DNA of 64,000 nucleotides from Mucilaginibacter ginsenosidivorax (GCF_007971525.1 NZ_CP042437.1:5456001-5520000); one strand, 5' to 3'; positions 1 to 10,335 are shown, numbered from the stretch's first letter. Made by a program: numbers and translations. The notes: generated by a model from the letters alone, not told the origin.

Positions 1-3000
1 GATGCCGGTACCCTTTCCAGTAATTCGGTTTATGCCATTTATGAGGATAACCAAAGCCGTAAATGGATTGCGACGTTAAGGGGAGGGATTAGTGTTATTG
101 ATCCTAATAAAAACCAGTTCAAGACCATTGTACATCAGCCTTATAATAAAAACAGCCTGGTATCCAATTTTACATTTTCGTTTTGCGAGGATGCCGGTCA
201 CAATATCTGGATTGGTACAGATGGTGCGGGTCTCAGCGTATGGAACAGGGCTAAAAACACTTTTACTACTTTTGTACATGACGAAAATAACCCACAATCG
301 TTAAGCAATAACCGTGTTTCATCAATCATTAAAGACAGCCGGAACCAAATATGGGTGGCCACTTTTGGGGGAGGAGTAGCTATTTACGATACTGATAGTC
401 ATTTATTTAAAAATGTACCATTTGAAAATACCGGAAATTATAGAAAATCCATCTGGAAAATTTATGTAGATGCCGACAATACTATTTGGGTTACGGCTTT
501 AAGGGGCGAAAAAACAGGGAATGAGCGAGCCCGGCTTTTTTATTTTGATAAGGCATCCGGGAAATTTGTTTCGGCCGGGTTTGATGTTAAAGACGATGTA
601 CTGGCAATAGCCGACGATGGTAAGGGTAATTTGTGGCTGGGTGGTTTTAAAAACCTGGTACGGGTTAATAAACATACCGGGCAGTCGGCTATAATCCAGT
701 CAAATATTGCCGTAAGGAGTTTGCTGGCTACCGGTGGAACGTTATTTATTGGTACGCATGGTAAGGGTTTAATGACCTACCAGCTGGCTACAGGCAAAAT
801 AGCCTGGTATAACGAAAATAATGGGCTGCCCAACAACACCGTATTAAATATCGAAAGCGATAATAAGGGGAATTTGTGGATGAGCACCTTCAATGGCCTA
901 TCAAAATTAAAGTTTGCGACAAAAAAGTTCGAAAATTACTATGGTTCGGATGGCCTGCAATCCGACCAGTTTTACTTTAACGCATCCGGGAAACTGGCGT
1001 CTGGCGAACTGCTTTTTGGCGGGATAAAGGGTTTTAATATATTTTACCCGGATAGCATCAGGCGCTTTAACAGCTTCCCCGATTTATTGATTACACAGGT
1101 TAATATCGAAAATGAAAGTGCCAATGCCAATAACGCTTATATAAAAAATGCAGCAAATATTTATAACATCGATAAAATCAGGCTGCCGTATGATAAGGCC
1201 GTACTATCAATGGAATATGTTGCCCTGGAGTATTCGCTCCCCGAAAAAATTCAATATGCCTACTACCTGCAAGGCTGGGATAAAGGCTGGAACTACGTTA
1301 ATAATGCGCGGGTTTTAAATTATTCAAGATTAAGCGAAGGTAACTACACGCTACATATTAAGGCCACTAACGGTTATGGCGTATGGAATACAAAAGAAAA
1401 AATAGTGTACATTACTGTACTGCCCCCCTGGTTCAGAAGCTGGTGGGCCTATTTGCTTTATGTGGGCATCGTATCCGCGTCGGTTTACGGTTATATTTAT
1501 TATCATAAAAAGGAAAACCGGCTGCATTATGAAGTTAAGCTGGCCAACCTGAAGGTAGAACAGGAAAAAGAGCTTAACGATAAGAAAATCGCTTTTTTTA
1601 CCAATATCTCGCATGAGTTCCGGACACCGCTTACACTGATAGCCAATCCGGTTAAAGAATTATTGCAAAATAACGGCAAAAATATCGACCTGATAGACCT
1701 TAGTTCGGTGTATCGAAATGCAAGGCGGCTCCTTAGCCTGGTAGATAGATTGCTGCTTTTCCGGTCGACAGATAATGAGTTAACCGAATTGAAAAAAGAA
1801 TGGGTAAGCCTGTCGGACGTTGCCCGCGAGGTTTTTTCATGTTTTAATAACCAGGCTAAAGCAAAGCATCTTGATTATCAACTGCACATGGAGCAGGAAA
1901 CCCTGGCCTGTATTGATAGGGAGAAAATTGAAATTGTGCTGTTCAATTTACTTTCCAACGCACTTAAATTCACACCTGATCATGGAAAAGTAGCTATGCA
2001 CATCCGGGAGATGGAAAGCAGAATTGAAATAGAAGTTCATGACAGCGGACACGGAATTTCGGCAGAGACAGGTAGCCGCCTTTTTGAAAAGTTTTACCGC
2101 GAAGAAGCAACCGACAGGGCCAACCAAAGCGGATTTGGCATTGGTTTATTCCTGGCCAAAAAGTACGTTGATGTTCATGGCGGCGATTTATCATATACCA
2201 GCGCGCCGGGCGAAGGAACGGTTTTTAAAATAGGATTGCCGGGATCGGACGAAGTGATGAAACCAGTGGCGGTAACTAAACCGGTTTTCCGCTCTTCGGC
2301 GTTTGAGATACTGAATGAAGCTATTATAGATCATGACCCCGGATTGTTGAGGGAGCCCGAAAAGCCAGATCACGTAAGTGAATTAATGGAAAACATTGTA
2401 AAAGACAAACCATCGGTGCTGGTTATTGATGATGATGGCGATATCCGTCAATATCTGAGGAGGTTGCTGAAAGATTCCTATAACGTTTATGAGGCAGAAG
2501 ATACAGTGCAAGGGTTTGAAATTGTGATGCAGGTTGATCCGGATATTATTGTTTGCGATGTGGTGATTAAGGAGTTTAGCGGTATTGAGTTTTGTTCTAA
2601 ATTAAAAGATTCGCCCTCCTTCAGCCATATACCCGTGATTCTTTTAACCGGCAGTTCTTCGGCCGAAATAAAGTTAAAAGGGGTTGAATGCGGTGCTGAT
2701 GATTATATAACCAAACCATTTGAAAACGACCTGCTGGTTGCGCGCATTAAAAGTATTTTAAAAGGCCGCAACACGCTTAAACAGTTTTTCCTGAACGAGG
2801 TAACACTAAAAAGCAATAACCTGAAAATTCCGGAGGAGTACAGCCAGTTTTTGGCGAAGTGTATAGCTTTGATAGAAAAACACCTGGATGACGAAAATTT
2901 TTCAGCAACGGTGTTCACTAAGGGAATGGGGATGAGCCGGTCTAATTTATTCAGGAAGGTTAAGGCTATTTCGGGGTTAAATATTTCTGAATTTATCAGG

Positions 3001-3222
3001 CATATCAAACTCAAAAAAGCTGCCGAACTATTGATTCAAAGCGATTTGCAGATTAAGGAGGTGGCCTACAAAATTGGTTTCCAGGATGTGCGGTATTTCA
3101 GAGAGCAATTTTTTAAGCTTTTTGAATTGAACCCGTCGGATTTTATCCGCAAGTACAGGAAAACGTTTGTGAAAAGTTATAACATTGGTGCAGGCATGTC
3201 GCCCGAGAAAGCCAGGCAGTAG
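1..3222 (+). CDS. Hybrid two-component sensor/AraC regulator, 5' end missing
   Basis: The reading frame is already open at base 1, so the gene starts left of the window; 1073 residues are visible. In window numbering the order is: Reg_prop-type beta-propeller repeats (about 1-380, with recurrent NIWIGT/NLWMST-like strands), a Y_Y_Y domain (394-470), one transmembrane helix (478-500), a HisKA domain with phospho-acceptor His538 in SHEFRTPLTL, an HATPase domain (N box NLLSNALKFT, G boxes DSGHGI and GFGIGL), a receiver domain with Asp853 as likely phospho-site, and a C-terminal AraC-type helix-turn-helix (955-1060). This is the one-protein hybrid architecture Bacteroidota use to sense periplasmic oligosaccharides and switch on polysaccharide genes. 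The degradative enzyme nearby at 4703 is a plausible target, but that is inference. The missing N-terminus would carry the signal peptide and the remaining propeller blades. Confidence 0.95.
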   Translation, partial: DAGTLSSNSVYAIYEDNQSRKWIATLRGGISVIDPNKNQFKTIVHQPYNKNSLVSNFTFSFCEDAGHNIWIGTDGAGLSVWNRAKNTFTTFVHDENNPQSLSNNRVSSIIKDSRNQIWVATFGGGVAIYDTDSHLFKNVPFENTGNYRKSIWKIYVDADNTIWVTALRGEKTGNERARLFYFDKASGKFVSAGFDVKDDVLAIADDGKGNLWLGGFKNLVRVNKHTGQSAIIQSNIAVRSLLATGGTLFIGTHGKGLMTYQLATGKIAWYNENNGLPNNTVLNIESDNKGNLWMSTFNGLSKLKFATKKFENYYGSDGLQSDQFYFNASGKLASGELLFGGIKGFNIFYPDSIRRFNSFPDLLITQVNIENESANANNAYIKNAANIYNIDKIRLPYDKAVLSMEYVALEYSLPEKIQYAYYLQGWDKGWNYVNNARVLNYSRLSEGNYTLHIKATNGYGVWNTKEKIVYITVLPPWFRSWWAYLLYVGIVSASVYGYIYYHKKENRLHYEVKLANLKVEQEKELNDKKIAFFTNISHEFRTPLTLIANPVKELLQNNGKNIDLIDLSSVYRNARRLLSLVDRLLLFRSTDNELTELKKEWVSLSDVAREVFSCFNNQAKAKHLDYQLHMEQETLACIDREKIEIVLFNLLSNALKFTPDHGKVAMHIREMESRIEIEVHDSGHGISAETGSRLFEKFYREEATDRANQSGFGIGLFLAKKYVDVHGGDLSYTSAPGEGTVFKIGLPGSDEVMKPVAVTKPVFRSSAFEILNEAIIDHDPGLLREPEKPDHVSELMENIVKDKPSVLVIDDDGDIRQYLRRLLKDSYNVYEAEDTVQGFEIVMQVDPDIIVCDVVIKEFSGIEFCSKLKDSPSFSHIPVILLTGSSSAEIKLKGVECGADDYITKPFENDLLVARIKSILKGRNTLKQFFLNEVTLKSNNLKIPEEYSQFLAKCIALIEKHLDDENFSATVFTKGMGMSRSNLFRKVKAISGLNISEFIRHIKLKKAAELLIQSDLQIKEVAYKIGFQDVRYFREQFFKLFELNPSDFIRKYRKTFVKSYNIGAGMSPEKARQ

Positions 3223-3261
3223 CCGCAATATTAGGCGGCCTCAATGCCTGGGTACAAATCT

Positions 3262-3299
3262 AACCCGGTTTAGGAGTTGCTTCCTGGCCGGGTTTTTTA
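3262..3299 (+). terminator. Rho-independent terminator after the hybrid regulator
   Basis: AACCCGG pairs with CCGGGTT around a loop that contains a small inner AGGA/TCCT stem, followed by a run of six T. It lies 40 bp after the stop codon of the hybrid regulator. The rest of the gap up to 3731 has no gene or further motif that I can support. Confidence 0.75.
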
Positions 3300-3731
3300 T
3301 TTAAAATGGTCTTCTCTTGCAAAGCCGGTCACTGTGTTGTTACCGGCTGCTCCGTGTTGCCGGCTTATATTACCTGTTAATTAGGCAATTAGTGCGCGAA
3401 TAAATGCTGCTCTTGTCATATCGTTAATTTGATGCCCGGTAGTGCTCCCTAAGCGCACTGATAATTACTTCGTTCACCAAATTGAGGGTGAAATTTACCC
3501 AAATATCAAAAGCTGCTCCTAAACCGGTTTTTTAGCACCTTTTTGGCCAGTTTACGTCCGCTGTATGGTTGTTTTATAGCCTTTCTATCGCCCAAAATCC
3601 ACTCATATTAGCTGCTGTAAAACCAATTATCCGGCAATCAAAAAAAGTTCGGGCCAATTTTTTAGTCTGATTTTAAACGGTTGTTTTTGGGAGCAGTGGG
3701 AACCAATATCAATTATAACTATCCATTTTTT

Positions 3732-4313
3732 ATGAACATGAATGACCAGTTGGCCATACGTTGGGAAAAAACCCGGCAGGGCGATGTCAGTGAATTTGGC
3801 GCTATTCATCACGAACTGTACCCGGTACTTTATCACTATGTGCTGAAAATTACCCGAGATGAAATTGTATCGCAAGACCTGGTTCAGGAGTTGTTCATAA
3901 AAATGTGGGAACGCAGGGAAAGGCTTGGGCCTATATACAACGTAAGGGTTTACTTTTTTAAGGCGGCCCGCTCACTTGCGCTCAACTATTTTAAGAGCCA
4001 GAAGAACCATTTACCAATAGCCGAAGACCAGCGCGAAATTGACCTGGCTTTTTCGCAGGAAGAGATTTGGGTGAACGGCGAAAATGATGTGGAGTTCAAC
4101 AGGTTATTAACACTTGCGCTGAATGCCTTACCCAAAAGGCAAAAGGAAATGGTACATTTAAAATATTTTGACGGCTGGACGTATGAGCAAATAGCCGAGG
4201 TAACCGGGATAAATTACCAATCGGTAGTAAACCACGTACACCGGGCTATGCAACAGTTGCGCACCAATTTGGTAGATGATAAAAGGGTGCAATCCTGCCG
4301 TATCGCGGTTTGA
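3732..4313 (+). CDS. ECF RNA polymerase sigma factor (Bacteroidota sigma-70 family)
   Basis: A 193-residue sigma factor with only the two ECF core regions. Region 2 (about 20-90) has the -10-binding helix around SQDLVQELFIKMWERRERL; region 4 (about 125-180) has the helix-turn-helix YEQIAEVTGINYQSVVNHV. Length and composition match the sigma-70 group expanded in Bacteroidota, which usually sits next to a FecR-type anti-sigma factor and SusC/SusD genes. Neither is present here, so it may be an orphan sigma or respond to a distant anti-sigma. The start is placed at ATG 3732; a TTG-initiated upstream extension of 17 residues shows no family similarity. A second ATG at 3738 is equally possible. 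Confidence 0.9.
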   Translation: MNMNDQLAIRWEKTRQGDVSEFGAIHHELYPVLYHYVLKITRDEIVSQDLVQELFIKMWERRERLGPIYNVRVYFFKAARSLALNYFKSQKNHLPIAEDQREIDLAFSQEEIWVNGENDVEFNRLLTLALNALPKRQKEMVHLKYFDGWTYEQIAEVTGINYQSVVNHVHRAMQQLRTNLVDDKRVQSCRIAV

Positions 4314-4702
4314 CAGAACTAACGGCAAATTTAGCACGTGTATGAAAATTATTGGCTGCTAATTTACTCCCTGCTTCCCTGCGAAGGGACGCAACTATTT
4401 AACCCTTATGTCCCCTATCCCAAGTGGCCGATCCATCATCTTACCTGCAACAAGCTTAACTTTTTACTTTAAAAGTTAACTATTGATTAATCTGTAGCCT
4501 CTTTTTGGTTAATCAAACCCCTCTCATAGAGATTTTTATAACAGAGATTTGTAATCTGTAAACCAATCATTAGCCATTATAAAACCTATGCCGCCTGTTT
4601 GTGGGTGGCCTTTAATTGTGCCCTGACAACACAATTACTGCTACCTTATTGCGGCTGGTGCTTACGTGCAATTAATTAAACCAATATACTTAACCATTTA
4701 TT
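4314..4702. other. Gene-free spacer
   Basis: This 389-bp AT-rich stretch between the sigma factor and the alginate-lyase-like gene has no credible reading frame. It must hold the promoter of the 4703 gene, but I cannot identify a TAnnTTTG element close enough to the start to call it. Confidence 0.4.
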
Positions 4703-6376
4703 ATGAAAACAAAATTGCTATCTCTGTTTTGTCTTTTTTGCCTGCTGCCTTTCTGGAGCTGCAGAAAATCAGGTAACCCGGCCGCGACTGCCACCGACAG
4801 TGTTAAAACTGGTAAATCATCCAAACTAAAGGTCGCCGCTGTCAGCCCATTTATCCATCCGGGCCTGTTGCATACCGAGGCCGATTTCATCCGTATGCAA
4901 ACCATGGTAACAGCAAGTACCGAGCCCTGGCTTTCGGGCTGGAATAAGCTTACTGCAAATTCCCACTCCCTGTCTACCTATGTCATGAAGGGCCCGGTTG
5001 ATACCGTATACCGGGGATCGGGCTCGCCTGAAAATTATTCCAAGCTGTATAACGATATTGCGGCAGCGTATCAAAATGCACTGCGGTGGAAAATTAATGG
5101 CGATGTGGCCTGTGGCAATAATGCCGTGGCTATTATGAACGCCTGGTCATCTACACTCGTAGCGATATCCGGTAGTGCCGATAGGTGGCTTGCTGCGGGC
5201 ATTTACGGCTATGAGTTTGCCAATGCCGCCGAAATTATGCGCTCATACAGCGGCTGGGCAGCGGCCGACTTTACCAGGTTTAAAACCATGATGCTTACCG
5301 TGTTTTACCCCATGAACCACGATTTCCTGGTGAACCACAACGGGGCCTGCATCACCAATTACTGGGCAAACTGGGATTTGTGCAGCATGGCTTCAATCCT
5401 GTCTATCGGCATTCTGTGCGACGATGCCACCAAATACAATGAAGCTGTTACTTATTTCAAAACCGGCGCCGGTAATGGCGCAATAGACCATGCCGTACCT
5501 TTTTTATATACAGGCGGGCTTGGCCAGGGCCAGGAAAGCGGCCGCGACCAGGGGCACCAGTGCCTTGATATCTCCTTACTTGGCGCATTTTGCCAAATGG
5601 CCTACAACCAGGGCGATGACCTGTTTGGCTACGAAACCAACAAGGCGCTGGCAGTATGCGAATATACGGCCAGTTATAACCTGGGCAATACCGTACCATT
5701 TACAACTTACAACTGGGGCAGCGGTACTACCTGCGCGGCAAATTCGCAAACGGTAATTTCGGCATCAGGCCGGGGAGATATCCGGCCGTCCTGGGAGTTG
5801 ATTTATAACCATTTTGCCAATGTAGCCGGGGTTACAGCTACCTATAGTGCCCAGTACGCGAGTAATATAAGGCCCGAAGGCGGTGGAGGCGATTATGGCA
5901 GCACAAGCGGCGGATACGACCAATTGGGATTTGGTACCCTTACGTATACAACAACCACCCAACCAATTGCCAATGGTACTTATCATCTCGTGAACCGGGC
6001 AAGCGGCAAATACCTGGATAACCTTGGCGCTACTGCTAATGCTGCCAATGTAGGGCAATGGGCCAGCAGTACGTCGGGTAACCAAAAATGGGTGCTATCC
6101 TATAGCGGCGGCTATTACAAGCTTACCTGTGTTTCAAGCAGTAAATGTTTGGATAGTAATGCCAATACTGCCGATGGCTCCAACGTTACCCAGTGGGCAA
6201 GCGGAACCTCGCCAAATCAGCAATGGATAATAGTGCCCGTTGGGTCGTACTATAAAGTGGTAAACCGAGCCAATGGCAAATGCCTTGATACCGGCGGCGG
6301 TACTGCTAATGGCTCTATTATGCAATTCTGGGGTAGCAATACCAGCTTAAACCAGCAGTGGTCTATTGCGCCTTGA
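4703..6376 (+). CDS. Alginate-lyase-like lipoprotein with C-terminal ricin-type lectin domain
   Basis: A 557-residue exported lipoprotein: hydrophobic leader ending in a lipobox with Cys20 (PFWSC). Residues about 45-400 resemble the alginate lyase family (an alpha/alpha-toroid polysaccharide lyase fold). Typical traits are the NHNGACITNYWANWDLC segment and GQGQESGRDQGH (about 274-286), whose Arg and His correspond to the conserved active-site block. Residues about 424-557 form a RICIN-type beta-trefoil with three QxW repeats (NQKW, NQQW, NQQW), a carbohydrate-binding module. The protein is therefore probably a surface or periplasmic polysaccharide lyase that binds its polymer through the lectin. 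The exact substrate cannot be read from sequence; alginate is only the family name. There is no SusC/SusD pair beside it; the LacI gene downstream may control it. Confidence 0.85.
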   Translation: MKTKLLSLFCLFCLLPFWSCRKSGNPAATATDSVKTGKSSKLKVAAVSPFIHPGLLHTEADFIRMQTMVTASTEPWLSGWNKLTANSHSLSTYVMKGPVDTVYRGSGSPENYSKLYNDIAAAYQNALRWKINGDVACGNNAVAIMNAWSSTLVAISGSADRWLAAGIYGYEFANAAEIMRSYSGWAAADFTRFKTMMLTVFYPMNHDFLVNHNGACITNYWANWDLCSMASILSIGILCDDATKYNEAVTYFKTGAGNGAIDHAVPFLYTGGLGQGQESGRDQGHQCLDISLLGAFCQMAYNQGDDLFGYETNKALAVCEYTASYNLGNTVPFTTYNWGSGTTCAANSQTVISASGRGDIRPSWELIYNHFANVAGVTATYSAQYASNIRPEGGGGDYGSTSGGYDQLGFGTLTYTTTTQPIANGTYHLVNRASGKYLDNLGATANAANVGQWASSTSGNQKWVLSYSGGYYKLTCVSSSKCLDSNANTADGSNVTQWASGTSPNQQWIIVPVGSYYKVVNRANGKCLDTGGGTANGSIMQFWGSNTSLNQQWSIAP

Positions 6377-6393
6377 TTTTAACAACTAAGTCC

Positions 6394-6460
6394 AAAGTAG
6401 AAAGTCTTAAGTCGTAGGCCAGATTGTTTTTCTGACTTAGGGCTTAAGACTTTCTACTTT
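6394..6460 (+). repeat. Inverted repeat after the lyase gene, repeat family A
   Basis: An 18-bp perfect inverted repeat (6394-6411 and 6443-6460, core AAAGTCTTAAG) with a 31-nt loop starts 18 bp after the lyase stop codon. It can act as a transcription end for the lyase gene. Related AAGTCTTAAG-type hairpins occur at 14221-14310 and 49909-49997. Confidence 0.7.
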
Positions 6461-6568
6461 ATATATTGACATGATGATTATATGAGTATAAAACCCCCGG
6501 TTAATTGTCATAGCAAGAGGTTGCCCAACTTTTAACTTATTAACTACTGCAGCCTGCTGTTAAACCTG

Positions 6569-7603
6569 ATGAAGAAATTAGTTATAAAAGATATTGCCGA
6601 ACAATTACAAGTATCAAAATCGACTATTTCATTTGTTTTAAATGGCAAAGCACGGCAACATGGCATTAGTATCAAACTCGAAAATAAAATATTAAAGTAT
6701 GTTGAAAAGGTAGGCTATCAGCCAAGCCGCATAGCTGTTGGGCTTAGTACCGGCAAAAGCAAAACCATAGGTATGCTTGTTGAGGATATTTCGGACCCGT
6801 TTTTTTCTTCAATTGCCCGCGTTGTCGAACGGTCGGCCCTTTCTTCGGGTTATAGGGTTATTTATGGCAGTACCGAGAATGATACCGTACAGGCTATTGA
6901 CCTCTTGCAGGCCTTTCGCAACCATAATGTCGACGGATATATCATCGCTCCACCGCCCGGAACTGAAAATTATATCCGGGAGCTGGTAGCCGATGGTTTC
7001 CCTGTTGTTGTATTTGACCGCGATGTGCCCGGCCTCGACTGCGATAAGGTGCTGATTGATAATTTTAACGGGGCTTTACAGGCGGTCGAGCACCTGGTAG
7101 ACCGGCAGTTTAAAAATATTGCCATGGTAACGCTGTTGTCAAAGCAAAACCAGATGGAAGAGCGTGCCAATGGTTATTTAAAGGCGTTGAATGATTCCGG
7201 GCTGGTGCAAAGGATTAAACAAATACCCTATGATCTTGAAAAATCAAAATGTGTAGAACAAATCCGGAGATTCCTGGCAGGCCAAAAGGCTATCGACGCC
7301 GTGTTTTTTTCGACCAATTACCTTGCCCTGGGTGGTATAGAAGCTATCAGGCAACTTGGCCTGCAGGTTGCCAGGGACATCGGTATCGTAGTTTTTGATG
7401 ATAATACCAATTTCGAACTATTTAGCCCGCCCATTTCGGCTGTTGCCCAGCCCGTAAAACAAATAGGGGAGCAGGTAACCGAAATAATGCTGAGCAGGCT
7501 GCAATCAAATACTCCCGCTGCTTTTCAGCGGATAGTGCTTAAAACCAATTTTATAGCAAGAGAATCCACATTAAGCCAACCGCTTAAAGCCAACGTGTTT
7601 TAA
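6569..7603 (+). CDS. LacI-family transcriptional regulator
   Basis: 344 residues. The N-terminal LacI helix-turn-helix (residues 4-24, IKDIAEQLQVSKSTISFVLN) is followed by the hinge helix and a periplasmic-binding-protein-like effector domain (about 62-335; SKTIGMLVEDISDPFFSSIA opens it and the VFDDN block lies near the end). LacI regulators bind operator DNA as dimers and usually respond to a sugar or sugar phosphate; in Bacteroidota they often control carbohydrate catabolism. It sits 192 bp after the alginate-lyase-like gene on the same strand, so that gene is the obvious candidate target, but no matching operator palindrome was identified. Start ATG 6569 puts the helix-turn-helix at the expected distance from the N-terminus. 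Confidence 0.93.
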   Translation: MKKLVIKDIAEQLQVSKSTISFVLNGKARQHGISIKLENKILKYVEKVGYQPSRIAVGLSTGKSKTIGMLVEDISDPFFSSIARVVERSALSSGYRVIYGSTENDTVQAIDLLQAFRNHNVDGYIIAPPPGTENYIRELVADGFPVVVFDRDVPGLDCDKVLIDNFNGALQAVEHLVDRQFKNIAMVTLLSKQNQMEERANGYLKALNDSGLVQRIKQIPYDLEKSKCVEQIRRFLAGQKAIDAVFFSTNYLALGGIEAIRQLGLQVARDIGIVVFDDNTNFELFSPPISAVAQPVKQIGEQVTEIMLSRLQSNTPAAFQRIVLKTNFIARESTLSQPLKANVF

Positions 7604-8115
7604 AAAATATTTAATCTGCGCCAATAATCAGAGCAAACGCAACTAAATAGTTACCGTCGATAAGCTGTTATGGAATAATAGCTAACTGAATAAGCTTATA
7701 GCCCCGGGAAGTTATAGCATCAAACGATACCTTATTTTTATTGGCTGATAGTGGTTAAATGATCCGGTTACCAAAGGGATTACCACTGGCCAACAACAGG
7801 CACAAATATTTGGATGTGTCTAAATTGCGCTATCAGTTTAATGTTAACCATGATTAAATGTAAAATATTGATTATGAGATATTTATAAAAAAAATATCTG
7901 AAATGTGTTAAGTTATGTTAACCCGGTTAGATGCGTTTGCCACTCGCTAACAATACCAACGCCAACTATTAAATAAATTTAAATTATATATTTATAACTT
8001 AAATATTGTTTAAGCCGTAAAAATCCTGCAGGCTATTGTATAACAGTGCAATGGCGTTTGTGATACAGTTTAAACAACCTTTACTTTATAAACCTAATTC
8101 TATTTTTTTGATTGA
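7604..8115. other. Gene-free AT-rich spacer
   Basis: A 512-bp spacer with no credible reading frame. Its last 250 bases are very AT-rich. It presumably carries the promoter of the TPR kinase gene, but no convincing TTTG/TAnnTTTG pair was found. Confidence 0.4.
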
Positions 8116-10335
8116 ATGAATACCAAAATATGGCTTAGTATTTTATCGCTTTTTTTATGCAATTTGTGCTTGGCCTATCGTTTTGAAGCAAAACCGGATA
8201 GCCTCCGAAACGAATTACTCAAATCCATTGCGGCCAAAAAGCAGGTAAATGATACGGCAGTTATAAACGATTTAAATAAACTGGCTGTAGCCTATACCTC
8301 ATACTATCCGGATAGCACTATTTATTACGGGCAAAAGGCAACACAGATTTCGCGCACTATAAACTACAGCACCGGCATTGCCGATGGGTTGCTGGCCGTT
8401 ACAACGGTATACATCAGCCAGGCTAAATACGATATCGTATTAAAGTATATTAAAGAAAGTTTGGCGCTTTACACCCAGGCAAAAAACGTATTAGGCATTA
8501 GCGATTGTTATAAGCTTTACGGCGATTTGTACTACCAGCTAAGCGATTATCAAAAGGCATTAAGTTTTTACAATAAGGCGCTGCCAATTAAGCTTGCTAT
8601 TAATGATTTGCCCGGCCTATCGCGCTTATATTTAAGCATAGGCAACAATTATGATAACCTTGGTCACTCATCCGCTGCCCTTGATTACTATTTTAAGGCC
8701 CTCAACATCGATACAAAGCTTCGTAATAAAAAGAAAATATCGGCAGATTACAATAACATTGGTGTTGTTTTGCAAAGTATGGAGATTTATCCCCAGGCCT
8801 TAACCTACTTTACCGAGGCCCTGCAAACCTGGACGCAGATGCAATCCGACGGTGGCATTAGCGTAGCCAAACAAAACATCGGCGAAGTATTAATGGCCCA
8901 GGGAAAGTATGACAACGCTATTAAATACCTTAACGATGCCCTGGCTATTGACCAAAAGCAGGACGACAAGGACGGTATAAGTACCTGTAATAGCGATTTG
9001 GCAGTTTGTTATATTCGTAAAAAACAAAATCAAAAAGCTTTAGGCTACCTGCAGCTTGCGCTAAAAGTAGCTACGGATAATAAAATGGACTACAACAAGG
9101 TAATTGCTTTGATTAATACGGCCCTGTTTTATAATGTAAACCACGATTACGCTAAAGCTTACGGTTTTGCCCTGCAGGCCAAAACACTTGCCGACCATAT
9201 TGGCAGCGTTTTGCTGCGCACGAATGCCGCTGTTCAATTAATTGAAACCCTTGGCGGGCTTAAATTATACAAAGAAGCATATGCCGCCCAAAGAGATTTT
9301 GACAACATGAAGCGTACTTTCCGTAAAGATGAAAGTGTTCAAAAGTTTACCCTGTACATTACCCAATATAACTATGCCGAAAAACAGCGGCAGCAATTAT
9401 TGCAGCAAAAGGCAAATGCCCTGCTCTATCAGCAAAAACTACATGATAAAGACCTGCTAAACATTATATTTTTTATAATTATAACCGCTGTATTGTTAAT
9501 GGCTTTCCTGTATTACCGGCAAAAGCAACAGCAGTTAAAAATAAACACCCAGCTTAAACTCAAAAACAATGAAGTTTTGGAGCAAAAAGTGAATATAGAC
9601 GAACAGGCCGAAAAGCTGAACGATTTGAATAAACTGAAAGATAAGCTGATATCCATATTGGCGCATGACCTGCGGTCGCCGCTGAGTACATTGCGCGGTT
9701 TGTTCGATCTGTTGTCTGACGAATCTATCAGCCACCAGGAAATGCTGGAGATGATCCCATCTGTAATACGAAAGCTCGATTACACGTCCGACTTTCTTGA
9801 TACACTTTTATTCTGGATCAACAGCCAGCTCGAGAATTTCAATGCATCTGGAAAAAGTTTTTCAATAGATGATATTATCCAGTCGGAAATTAAAAACCAT
9901 ACCGAACAGGCCTCGTTTAAAGGTATTACCGTGATATATGGCGGCAATAAAGAACTACTGGCCCTGGCCGACCCGAACTCGATAAGGATAGTTGTCAGGA
10001 ACTTAATTACCAACGCCATCAAGTTTTCGGGTGCGGGTGATGTTATAGAAATATCTGCCACTGAGCAGGACGAAAACGTACTGGTGACAATAACCGATAC
10101 CGGTATGGGTATGCCGCCCGCCAGGGCTAATAAGCTATTTAAAAGCCAGGTGGATAGCAAGAGTGGCACACTCAACGAATCGGGAACAGGTATGGGGCTG
10201 TTGCTTTGTAAAGACCTGGTCGAAAAATGCAAAGGCCGTATCTGGGTAACCAGCAAAGAGGGTATTGGTACCAAATTTAGTTTTGTTATCCCCCTGCAAC
10301 CAACGGCTACGATGGCACCAACCGAGGCCGGTTAG
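8116..10335 (+). CDS. TPR-repeat sensor histidine kinase
   Basis: 739 residues: signal peptide (1-21), a long tetratricopeptide-repeat sensor region (about 40-400; repeated YQKALSFYNKAL and YDNAIKYLNDAL helices), one transmembrane helix (about 449-470), a coiled coil, a HisKA domain with His517 in LAHDLRSPLSTL, and an HATPase domain (about 620-725) with DTGMGM and GTGMGLLL boxes. The TPR part would lie in the periplasm and the kinase in the cytoplasm, an arrangement common in Bacteroidota. No response regulator with a receiver domain is adjacent; the next gene is an AraC regulator without a receiver, so the kinase looks orphan here. Confidence 0.93.
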   Translation: MNTKIWLSILSLFLCNLCLAYRFEAKPDSLRNELLKSIAAKKQVNDTAVINDLNKLAVAYTSYYPDSTIYYGQKATQISRTINYSTGIADGLLAVTTVYISQAKYDIVLKYIKESLALYTQAKNVLGISDCYKLYGDLYYQLSDYQKALSFYNKALPIKLAINDLPGLSRLYLSIGNNYDNLGHSSAALDYYFKALNIDTKLRNKKKISADYNNIGVVLQSMEIYPQALTYFTEALQTWTQMQSDGGISVAKQNIGEVLMAQGKYDNAIKYLNDALAIDQKQDDKDGISTCNSDLAVCYIRKKQNQKALGYLQLALKVATDNKMDYNKVIALINTALFYNVNHDYAKAYGFALQAKTLADHIGSVLLRTNAAVQLIETLGGLKLYKEAYAAQRDFDNMKRTFRKDESVQKFTLYITQYNYAEKQRQQLLQQKANALLYQQKLHDKDLLNIIFFIIITAVLLMAFLYYRQKQQQLKINTQLKLKNNEVLEQKVNIDEQAEKLNDLNKLKDKLISILAHDLRSPLSTLRGLFDLLSDESISHQEMLEMIPSVIRKLDYTSDFLDTLLFWINSQLENFNASGKSFSIDDIIQSEIKNHTEQASFKGITVIYGGNKELLALADPNSIRIVVRNLITNAIKFSGAGDVIEISATEQDENVLVTITDTGMGMPPARANKLFKSQVDSKSGTLNESGTGMGLLLCKDLVEKCKGRIWVTSKEGIGTKFSFVIPLQPTATMAPTEAG

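Noticed and set aside
3681..3731. Upstream TTG start for the ECF sigma factor
   Set aside because: The extra 17 residues show no family similarity and ATG 3732 gives the normal ECF length. TTG starts at 10409 (AraC) and 46602 (OmpH-like) were rejected likewise because they fall inside promoter elements.
9780..10274. A 164-codon minus-strand frame opposite the kinase domain of the TPR histidine kinase
   Set aside because: It is antisense to HisKA/HATPase motifs, with a Ser/Leu-rich low-information composition.
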